From contig NZZH01000001.1 in assembly GCA_002702405.1 (NCBI GenBank), forward strand, positions 1 through 13,485: a stretch of 13,485 nucleotides of DNA, given 5' to 3'. Both the position numbers and the translations under genes were made by a program. The notes beneath the pieces are model-generated. The model made no database searches, had not been told where the DNA came from, and was given only the letters and a program-made list of their open reading frames with translations. The DNA comes from Flavobacteriaceae bacterium. Its GTDB lineage: Bacteria > Bacteroidota > Bacteroidia > Flavobacteriales > Flavobacteriaceae. Shown here in pieces: positions 7,726 to 13,485 of this stretch (the stretch's first letter is position 1; the number at the start of each line of letters is the position of its first letter).

Positions 7726-9171
7726 GTGAAGCTAACTAATTCATACATTGGTTTGCCTGAAGATTTTTATCAGGTAGTTAATCCTCTTCCAGTAAAGTCA
7801 CCTCAAATAATTTCTTTCAATGATGAATTAGCTCAATACCTTGGTCTCGAAATTGATAAGAAAGAAGCCCTTAAATATTTTTCAGGAAATTCAATCCCTG
7901 AAAACACAACTCCCATTGCATTAAATTACGCTGGTCATCAATTTGGAAATTTTGTTCATGAATTGGGTGATGGCAGAGCAACCCTACTAGGTGAAATAGA
8001 AGTAAATAAAGAGAGATTTGATATTCAACTTAAAGGCTCTGGACCAACAAAATTTTCTAGACAAGGTGATGGTCGTTCTGCATTAGGTCCTGTGATAAGA
8101 GAGTATATTGTTAGCGAAGCTATGCACCATCTAAATATTCCTACTACTAGAGCTTTAGCCGCTGTACAAACTGGAGAACATGTATTTAGGGATGTTATAG
8201 AACCAGGTGGAATCTTAACTAGAATTGCAAAAAGTCATCTAAGAGTTGGTACGTTTGAATATTTTGCTTCGAGACAACAATGGGAAAATGTTAAGCTTTT
8301 AGCTGATTACACTATACAAAGACATTTTCCTGAAATCAGAGTACTAGATAATCATTATTTGGAACTACTTAAAGCAGTCGCGGATAGACAGTCCAAGTTA
8401 ATTGCGAAGTGGATGAGTGTTGGATTTATCCATGGCGTCATGAATACAGATAACTTCACAATTTCAGGAGAGACTATAGATTATGGTCCATGCGCTTTTA
8501 TGGATGAATATGATCCAGCAACTGTTTACAGTTCAATAGATCATGGAGGCAGATATGCTTTCGGTAATCAACCAAGCATCGCTGCTTGGAATCTTGCTTC
8601 TTTAGCAGGATGTTTAATTTCTTTCATAGACGAGGACTCAAAAAAAGCCAATGAACTTGCCACCAAAGTACTTGATGATTTTTCAATCAAAACTAATCAA
8701 GAGATATTAGATGTTATGTGTCTAAAAATTGGACTAGAAGGAAGTTCAGATAAGCACCAAAGTATTTTAAAAGATTTACTTAAGATAATGATTCCAAATA
8801 AAGCTGACTACACTTTAAGCTTTAGATATTTGAGCCTAGCTTTATCAGATAAAGATTCTTTGTTTCTTGATCAATTTAAAGATCAAGAAAAAATTAAAGA
8901 GTGGCTTAGTAATTGGAAAGTAACCGTAAAAGAATTAAATCTAGACTCAGAGAAAATGGTTAAGAAGATGGATAGTATTAATCCTATATACATTCCTAGA
9001 AATCATAACGTCGATAAGGCGATAAAGGCTACTTATGAAGAAAACTTGGATCCCATGAATGAGCTTTTGGAGGTTCTAAAGAACCCTTTTGAAGAAAATA
9101 AAAAATATTCGCACTTAACAGTTCCTCCAAAGGAAGAAGAGAAAATACTTCAAACCTTTTGCGGAACTTAA
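7726..9171 (+). CDS. selO: Protein adenylyltransferase SelO (YdiU/UPF0061 family)
   Basis: Pseudokinase-fold enzyme that transfers AMP from ATP to Ser, Thr or Tyr of other proteins; in E. coli it is linked to redox stress. The family signature is continuous: NSYIGLPEDFY start, YAGHQFGNF, LGDGRATLLGE, LKGSGPTKFSRQGDGRSALG, REYIVSEAMHHL, the catalytic loop GFIHGVMNTDN (Asn240, Asp242, Asn243) and the DFG-like Asp252-Tyr-Gly. The C-terminus carries the conserved cysteine four residues from the family's end (TFCGT, Cys479). Another cysteine, Cys256, sits right after the DYG motif; a redox link between the two is only a possibility. At 481 residues it is full length. The start is a GTG one base after the amidohydrolase stop, implying translational coupling. 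Its stop overlaps that of the ceramidase-like gene on the other strand by four bases. Confidence 0.95.
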   Translation: MKLTNSYIGLPEDFYQVVNPLPVKSPQIISFNDELAQYLGLEIDKKEALKYFSGNSIPENTTPIALNYAGHQFGNFVHELGDGRATLLGEIEVNKERFDIQLKGSGPTKFSRQGDGRSALGPVIREYIVSEAMHHLNIPTTRALAAVQTGEHVFRDVIEPGGILTRIAKSHLRVGTFEYFASRQQWENVKLLADYTIQRHFPEIRVLDNHYLELLKAVADRQSKLIAKWMSVGFIHGVMNTDNFTISGETIDYGPCAFMDEYDPATVYSSIDHGGRYAFGNQPSIAAWNLASLAGCLISFIDEDSKKANELATKVLDDFSIKTNQEILDVMCLKIGLEGSSDKHQSILKDLLKIMIPNKADYTLSFRYLSLALSDKDSLFLDQFKDQEKIKEWLSNWKVTVKELNLDSEKMVKKMDSINPIYIPRNHNVDKAIKATYEENLDPMNELLEVLKNPFEENKKYSHLTVPPKEEEKILQTFCGT

Positions 9172-10124
9172 TCTTTTAATCTTTCTGTTCTGAGGAATTT
9201 AAAGAAACACCAAGTTGCCACAGCACTCAGTACATGCCATATAGCATGGGCTTGAAAAAACCTATCTGGATCACAATAAGGGCTATCAGGTACTCCTGTT
9301 AACCAAATAGAGAAAGCTAAAAGGTAGGTAAAAACACCCGCAAAAAACCAAGGATGATAGGTTCTTGAATATCTAGGAGGTTCTTTTGCTATTAGTCCAG
9401 GTAGCCAAAAAGTTGCAATCCACCAATAATCAGCAAGATTGTTCCATATTTCCCAAGGAAATATGCCAAACACTGCACAGACAAAGAAACCTATGAAGCC
9501 TGATAGCCATCTAAAATTAGGTGTCCAGTATCTATACAAGCATTCAGATATAAACCATAACCCTATAGAAACAGCGAAAAGGTTAAATCCAAATCCAGTA
9601 CCTAATCCATCTGTCCACCTAAATATTCCATCGATAATTACAATAACTAAATAAACAGAAAAAATCTTTTTAACAGACCACCTTCCCATCTCTCCAACAT
9701 TAATCAACCAAGGAATAAGTATGTACATCACCATACTTAAGTTATCTGCCCATTGACCCCAACCCGTATGTGTTCCGTGCATAAGCATTGATCCTGGCCC
9801 TAAATAAATAACAGCTCCAGCGTAAAGCATTGATATAGGAGTTAATCCAGTGAATTGATTTTTGGAATCTCTTTCTTCTCTAGACAAAACCCAGTACATG
9901 GTCAAACCAACAATCATAAAACCTAAATTACTGAGGGCGTTGACTGGCTCTCTAAATATAGAAGAACTAATCCTTTCGCACCAACGCCAAGCCTCTCCTA
10001 TGACAGCACCAGGTTCAAGAGAAGGGATCACACCGAAATGTCCCAAAAGGAAATAGGTAGCCATGAATCCAAAGCACAACGAAAGTGCTATTGGAAAGAC
10101 ATTTTTTTCCCAATTAGAAGTCAT
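9168..10124 (-). CDS. CREST-superfamily alkaline ceramidase-like integral membrane hydrolase
   Basis: Polytopic membrane protein (about seven or more hydrophobic helices, beginning near residues 10-30, 62-81 and 97-117) of the alkaline ceramidase family, zinc hydrolases that cleave the amide bond of ceramides. The catalytic set matches ACER spacing: Ser112 and His116 (GSMLMHGTH), Asp127 eleven residues later (WADNLSM), and His293-x3-His297 (HAIWHVL) near the C-terminus. Upstream W-C-E (48-50) and EPVNALSN (59-66) correspond to the conserved N-terminal calcium/structural region. The active site is therefore intact. Whether the substrate is ceramide is unproven, since many such bacteria are not known to make sphingolipids. 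ATG at 10122-10124 has no good Shine-Dalgarno and lies five bases past a terminator hairpin's U tract. The stop overlaps that of selO. Confidence 0.87.
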   Translation of the reverse strand: MTSNWEKNVFPIALSLCFGFMATYFLLGHFGVIPSLEPGAVIGEAWRWCERISSSIFREPVNALSNLGFMIVGLTMYWVLSREERDSKNQFTGLTPISMLYAGAVIYLGPGSMLMHGTHTGWGQWADNLSMVMYILIPWLINVGEMGRWSVKKIFSVYLVIVIIDGIFRWTDGLGTGFGFNLFAVSIGLWFISECLYRYWTPNFRWLSGFIGFFVCAVFGIFPWEIWNNLADYWWIATFWLPGLIAKEPPRYSRTYHPWFFAGVFTYLLAFSIWLTGVPDSPYCDPDRFFQAHAIWHVLSAVATWCFFKFLRTERLKD

Positions 10125-10128
10125 TAAT

Positions 10129-10169
10129 AAAAAAATTAAAGAGAGAGGATTAATTTCTTCTCTCTTTAA
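10129..10169 (-). terminator. Rho-independent terminator after the secreted 235-residue protein gene
   Basis: On the - strand an 11-bp perfect stem (10169-10159 with 10146-10136), extendable by one G-U and one G-C pair around an eight-base loop, is followed by seven T (10135-10129). It begins 14 bases after the stop of the gene at 10183-10890. The stem is AT/GA-rich, so moderate strength is expected. Its T run ends only four bases before the ATG of the ceramidase-like gene. Confidence 0.8.
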
Positions 10170-10182
10170 AACTTATAAGTGA

Positions 10183-10890
10183 TTATTCTCCGTAATAGAA
10201 CTGTTCACACAATTCGATATTATCAGAAACAAATTCATCAACTAAAGAGACTGCTTCATTGTAAGCATCTGCCCAAGGTGCATTTCCTGCATATCCTTGG
10301 TCTAAAATTCTACCAGCAGCAGCGCCATCTCTAGTTACTGACCTAATCATTACAGTGGATGATTCATGTTTTCCTCCCCCAATTGAAATAAACACTCCAT
10401 TGAAGAAGTTAGGGTGTCCTGCGTCTTGGATGCCCTTCTCTAATTTGCTCATTGCCCCCACAAAAGCATTTAAGTTTTCAGAAGCAACTTTGACTCTTCC
10501 GACTCTTTCGAATCCAGGTTCAAGTCTCCAATTTTTTAATGGCTTCCATGTCGCTGAGTAAACTGGATTTCTTAAATTAGCCAATCTAGTAGGTGCCTGG
10601 CTAGGGTCATATTTCCCTGCGCCACCTAAAGCACCTTCAAGATTATCAAAACCACTCCAAACCATCATTTCATTGATGCTGTCATTTGTGATGCAAACTC
10701 CTGAAGCTGAGGCTCCTATAGCTTCAAAAGAAGATGTATCTGATTTTAAATAATCTGTATATTTTGTTCTATCATCTGTAGTGACATGGAATGTCGTAAA
10801 AGCTCCCTCAGAAGTGCTAGGTTCCATGTGGTCATCAGCAGTAGCTAAGAAAGCTAAAGCTAAAGATAATGTAAATATCAATCCTTTCAT
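10183..10890 (-). CDS. Secreted/periplasmic protein of unknown function, two tandem ABM-like lobes suspected
   Basis: Not recognised as a named family. Residues 1-18 form a clear Sec signal peptide (MKGLIFTLSLALAFLATA, cleavage at ATA|DDH), so the mature 217-residue protein is exported. It appears to have two lobes of similar beta-alpha-beta-beta rhythm: about 29-88 (FTTFHVTTDDRTKYTDYLK ... MMVWSGFDNLEGAL) and about 127-200 (RVGRVKVASENLNAFVGAM ... STVMIRSV). That pattern resembles tandem dimeric alpha-beta barrel (ABM/EthD-like) domains, an inference from layout only. Two cysteines (VCITN and ELCEQ) could form a disulfide. A perfect AGGAG (complement of 10897-10901) stands six bases before ATG 10890, the best ribosome site in the right half, and a hairpin terminator follows, which together suggest an efficiently expressed gene. 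No catalytic motif is evident. Confidence 0.82.
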   Translation of the reverse strand: MKGLIFTLSLALAFLATADDHMEPSTSEGAFTTFHVTTDDRTKYTDYLKSDTSSFEAIGASASGVCITNDSINEMMVWSGFDNLEGALGGAGKYDPSQAPTRLANLRNPVYSATWKPLKNWRLEPGFERVGRVKVASENLNAFVGAMSKLEKGIQDAGHPNFFNGVFISIGGGKHESSTVMIRSVTRDGAAAGRILDQGYAGNAPWADAYNEAVSLVDEFVSDNIELCEQFYYGE

Positions 10891-10896
10891 TTTTTT

Positions 10897-10901
10897 CTCC
10901 T
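10897..10901 (-). promoter_or_regulatory. Shine-Dalgarno site of the secreted unknown protein
   Basis: AGGAG on the - strand, six bases before the ATG at 10890, supports this start and the signal peptide that follows from it. The 76-base gap upstream (10891-10966) is AT-rich, with TATATT/CATAAT-like -10 candidates but no convincing -35. Confidence 0.8.
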
Positions 10902-10966
10902 AAATATATTATGAATTAAACTTTACACGAAAGTTATCTTAATCAGAAGCTTTAATGGCATCAGCT

Positions 10967-12169
10967 TTATTCTGGCCTCAAGGCAGAATATATTAAAGAT
11001 CTTAGCTCCCTTCGTACTTGATAAGTAGAAGATGGAATAAGTTGAGTCATGAATATAACCAACATATCTTCTTTAGGGTTAATAAAAAAAACCGTACTTG
11101 CCATACCGCCCCAACCAAACTCTCCTATATCGCTGAGGGTTTGGGATTTAGCTGGATCCAACATAACAGAAAATCCTAGTCCAAAGCCTACTCCTGCATA
11201 AGGAGTTTCACTAAATGCGGACTCACTCATTTCTGTCAAATCCTTTCCATCTGGTAGATGATTTGTTGTCATTAATTCAATTGTTTTTCTTCCGATGATT
11301 CTCTTTCCATTAAGCTCACCCTGGTTTAAAAGCATAGAAGCAAACTGATAGTAATCAGACATTGTAGAAAAGAGACCTCCTCCTCCAGATAAGTAAGTTA
11401 CATCTAAAGCAGGGGTTTCCATAAATCTTGGTTCTCCCGAAGGATTGTGTTCATATAACGAAGCTAACCTGTCCAGTTTTTCTTTAGGACAAGTAAAGTC
11501 AGTATCTACCATGCCAAGTGGCTCAAATATATATTTTTTAAAATATTCATCTAATTTGAGTCCTGAGATTTGTTCAACTAAATACCCTAAAACATCTGTT
11601 GAGATAGAGTAGTTCCATTTATCTCCTGGAGAAAATTCCAAAGGCATTTTAGAAACAGCTTCAATAAAATCATCTAGATTTTTTGGAGATTGGCTATTTA
11701 TTTTTCTATAAGCAGAATCTACATTAGTTCTATACATAAATCCGTAGGTCAGGCCTGACATATGCGTGAGTAAATCTCTTATTGACATATGCCTTTTTGG
11801 TCTAGAAGTAATGAAATTGGGATATTCTCCTGCTTGAAAAACTCTTAAGTCTTTAAAAGAAGGAATATACCAATACACAGGGTCATCTAGTCTAAACTTA
11901 CTTTGTTCTAATAATTGCATTACAGCTATGCTAGTCACTGCTTTTGTCATGGAGTAAATTCTAAAAATAGTATCGATTTGCATAGGTCTTTGATTTTCTC
12001 TATCCATAAAACCAAGAGCGTCTAGATAGGCTATTTCACCTTTTCTAGCTACTAGAGTTAGAGTGCCTACATATTTACCCTGACTAACGTAAGTTTCTTC
12101 TAAATACGATCTAACATTTTCTAATACTGATGAATCCAATCCTACAGATTCAGGGCTTACTACTTTCAT
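10967..12169 (-). CDS. Serine hydrolase of the beta-lactamase/family VIII esterase fold
   Basis: Penicillin-binding-fold serine hydrolase; relatives are esterases, D-amino-peptidases or class C beta-lactamases. Numbered from the upstream ATG 12187, the nucleophile motif is Ser79-Met-Thr-Lys82 (YSMTKAVTS), the second motif is Tyr193-Ser-Ile-Ser (WNYSIS, where class C lactamases have Y-x-N), and the third-motif region reads FGWGGMAST, as in family VIII esterases rather than KTG. LLTHMSGLTYG, FEPLGM, LSGGGGLFST are typical. I choose ATG 12169 (400 residues): an AGGA (complement of 12178-12181) lies eight bases before it, whereas ATG 12187 has none. No signal peptide is seen, so it is probably cytoplasmic and an esterase-like enzyme rather than a resistance lactamase. 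It is upstream of, and co-directional with, the secreted protein (76-base gap). Confidence 0.92.
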   Translation of the reverse strand: MKVVSPESVGLDSSVLENVRSYLEETYVSQGKYVGTLTLVARKGEIAYLDALGFMDRENQRPMQIDTIFRIYSMTKAVTSIAVMQLLEQSKFRLDDPVYWYIPSFKDLRVFQAGEYPNFITSRPKRHMSIRDLLTHMSGLTYGFMYRTNVDSAYRKINSQSPKNLDDFIEAVSKMPLEFSPGDKWNYSISTDVLGYLVEQISGLKLDEYFKKYIFEPLGMVDTDFTCPKEKLDRLASLYEHNPSGEPRFMETPALDVTYLSGGGGLFSTMSDYYQFASMLLNQGELNGKRIIGRKTIELMTTNHLPDGKDLTEMSESAFSETPYAGVGFGLGFSVMLDPAKSQTLSDIGEFGWGGMASTVFFINPKEDMLVIFMTQLIPSSTYQVRRELRSLIYSALRPE

Positions 12170-12298
12170 TTTTTCTTTCCTAGACATATTGAATCTTATC
12201 TTAAACTATTAAAACAGACGTACAATAAACTGCAATTAAGTTTTAAGTAGATCAAAAAAAGATTATCATTAAGAAATATAAGTATAGAGGGAATCAAA
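12170..12298. other. Divergent intergenic region
   Basis: The largest non-coding gap in the window, 129 bases between the serine hydrolase and the aminoacylase-like gene. It is very AT-rich and must hold both promoters. A TATAAG at 12277-12282 is too close to the + strand ribosome site to serve a normal leader, and no convincing -35/-10 pair or palindrome was found by eye. Confidence 0.5.
12286..12291 (+). promoter_or_regulatory. Shine-Dalgarno site of the aminoacylase-like gene
   Basis: AGAGGG at 12286-12291 lies seven bases before ATG 12299 and fixes the start of the gene that runs off the window. Confidence 0.7.
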
Positions 12299-13485
12299 AT
12301 GCATGATTTAGTCATAAGAAATGGAAAAATAGTCGATGGAAGCGGTAACGAAGCCTTTATGGGCGATATTGCTATCGATGGAGACAGAATTACTAAAATT
12401 GGTTTTATCAAAGATCAAGGGAAAGAAGAAATAGATGCTGAAGGTCATCTAGTCACACCTGGCTGGGTAGACATTCATACTCACTACGATGGCCAAGTTT
12501 GTTGGGATTCCTACTTAACTCCTTCGTGTTGGCACGGGGTCACTACGGTGGTAATGGGTAATTGTGGTGTAGGTTTTGCACCTGTAAAACCTGGTACAGA
12601 AGAGTTTTTAGTTCAACTTATGGAAGGAGTAGAGGATATTCCAGGAGTAGCTCTTAATGAAGGAGTAAGTTGGGACTGGGAAAGCTTCCCTGAGTATCTT
12701 GATTCAATTGGGAAAAATAATTATGCCATGGATATTGGAGCAATGATTGGACATGGGCCAATTAGATCTTATGTTATGGGAATGGACAGATGCCAAGGTA
12801 AAGAAGAAGCCTCTGATAGTGAAATAGCTGAAATGGCAAAAATAACTAGGGAAGCCATTGAGGCAGGTGCTCTGGGATTTAGTACTTCTAGAACATACCT
12901 GCATAGAGATAAATTTGGGGAATATGTTCCTGGAACTGAGGCGACAGCCAAAGAAATGAGAAAGATTGCCAATACCATTGCTGATCTTGGTCAAGGTACC
13001 TTAGAAATAGTCTCTGACTGGATGGATCAAGATATTGAATTAGACTGGGTTAAAGAATTTGTAGAAAAGTCTGATAGAACTCTAACTTATGCTCAGACAG
13101 GTGGTAATCCACTTGAAACATGGAAATATTGTGAAGAAAATTTTCCAAAGGGTGTAAAAATAAGACCTCAATTTCCAGGCAGACCCACCGGTATGCTTTT
13201 TAGCCTAGAGTCGACAGTTCATCCTTTTATTGCTCATCCTAGTTATGCGGAGATAGCAGATAAAACTTTAGAGGAAAAAGTAGCTGCCATGAAAGACGAA
13301 TCTTTCAAACAAAAGATGCTTTCTGAAGAACCTGCGGTTGATAAGAATCATATGATCTACACTCTAATGATGTCGTTTGATAAACAATTCCCTATGAATG
13401 AAATACCTGACTACGAACCTTCATATGAAGCCAGTATCGCTGGCATTGCTGAAAGCTCGAATAAGTCAGTCATGGAAGTAATGTA
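12299..13485 (+). CDS. N-acyl-D-amino-acid deacylase-like amidohydrolase, 3'-truncated by the window
   Basis: The frame is open from ATG 12299 to the window end (395 full codons plus two bases), so the last 100 to 200 residues are missing. It starts as a typical urease-superfamily amidohydrolase: MHDLVIRNGKIVDGSG, then GHLVTPGWVDIHTHYDGQ with metal His60 and His62, and GNCGVGFAP with Cys89 at the bridging-cysteine position of D-aminoacylases. EAGALGFSTSRTYLHRD, VPGTEAT and RPTGMLFSLESTVHPF fit the large N-acyl-D-amino-acid deacylase branch. The region that would carry the next metal histidine (H-x-R type) instead reads EIVSDWMDQD, suggesting a subgroup with a changed metal site. Substrate is unknown: N-acyl-D-amino acids, or another cyclic or linear amide. 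It is divergent from the serine hydrolase. Confidence 0.88.
   Translation, partial: MHDLVIRNGKIVDGSGNEAFMGDIAIDGDRITKIGFIKDQGKEEIDAEGHLVTPGWVDIHTHYDGQVCWDSYLTPSCWHGVTTVVMGNCGVGFAPVKPGTEEFLVQLMEGVEDIPGVALNEGVSWDWESFPEYLDSIGKNNYAMDIGAMIGHGPIRSYVMGMDRCQGKEEASDSEIAEMAKITREAIEAGALGFSTSRTYLHRDKFGEYVPGTEATAKEMRKIANTIADLGQGTLEIVSDWMDQDIELDWVKEFVEKSDRTLTYAQTGGNPLETWKYCEENFPKGVKIRPQFPGRPTGMLFSLESTVHPFIAHPSYAEIADKTLEEKVAAMKDESFKQKMLSEEPAVDKNHMIYTLMMSFDKQFPMNEIPDYEPSYEASIAGIAESSNKSVMEVM

Noticed and set aside
10944..10974. Imperfect CAGAA/TTCTG pairing with AAAGCT direct repeats downstream of the serine hydrolase
   Set aside because: Only five paired bases around a long loop and no T run; not a credible terminator.
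10967..12169. Antibiotic-resistance beta-lactamase
   Set aside because: No signal peptide, Y-S-I-S rather than Y-x-N, and W-G-G instead of KTG point to a family VIII esterase-like enzyme.
12170..12187. Upstream ATG 12187 as the start of the serine hydrolase
   Set aside because: It has no Shine-Dalgarno, while ATG 12169 has AGGA eight bases upstream; the six extra residues (MSRKEK) look like translated ribosome-site sequence.
12704..12994. - strand open frame inside the aminoacylase-like gene
   Set aside because: It lies opposite highly conserved family motifs and has no features of its own.
1..13485. tRNA, rRNA, CRISPR, insertion sequence, prophage or toxin-antitoxin content
   Set aside because: No repeats, integrase or transposase motifs or cloverleaf sequences were seen; intergenic gaps are too short for most of these.

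Overview
The window reads as a compact, AT-rich (clearly below 50% GC) bacterial chromosome segment. All longer genes are ordinary single-domain proteins, intergenic gaps are short (none exceeds about 130 bases), and several starts are GTG or non-AUG. The gene content (class I ribonucleotide reductase, SelO, TauD-type dioxygenase, metal amidohydrolases, serine hydrolase, ceramidase-like membrane enzyme) and base composition fit a streamlined marine gammaproteobacterium such as the SAR86 group. That placement is inference from general knowledge; no rRNA or marker gene here proves it.

Left block, + strand, 1-5612: the 3' part of nrdA, then nrdB with a strong Shine-Dalgarno, then a glycerophosphodiester phosphodiesterase that abuts or overlaps nrdB and lacks a standard start codon, a small rhodanese, and a carboxyltransferase of the OadA/PycB type without a biotinyl domain. 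All are co-directional with gaps of at most about 30 bases, so they may share a transcript, although only nrdA and nrdB are functionally linked in an obvious way.

Middle block, 5613-9171: a TauD/TfdA-family dioxygenase on the - strand is divergent from a + strand pair, an Amidohydro_2-type hydrolase followed one base later by SelO (protein AMPylase). The 65-base divergent gap carries a weak promoter candidate and an 8-bp inverted repeat.

Right block, 9168-12169, - strand: read in transcription order this is a beta-lactamase-fold serine hydrolase, a secreted two-lobed protein of unknown function, a clear intrinsic terminator, and a CREST-type ceramidase-like membrane protein whose stop codon overlaps the SelO stop. 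From 12299 to the window end, on the + strand, lies the N-terminal two thirds or so of a D-aminoacylase-like amidohydrolase.

No tRNA, rRNA, CRISPR array, insertion sequence or phage gene was seen. I see no clear-cut novel multi-gene system. The items most worth a second look are the carboxyltransferase with no biotin domain and a Gln at a metal-ligand position, the GDPD with no standard start codon, the terminator placed immediately before the ceramidase start codon, and the secreted unknown protein.
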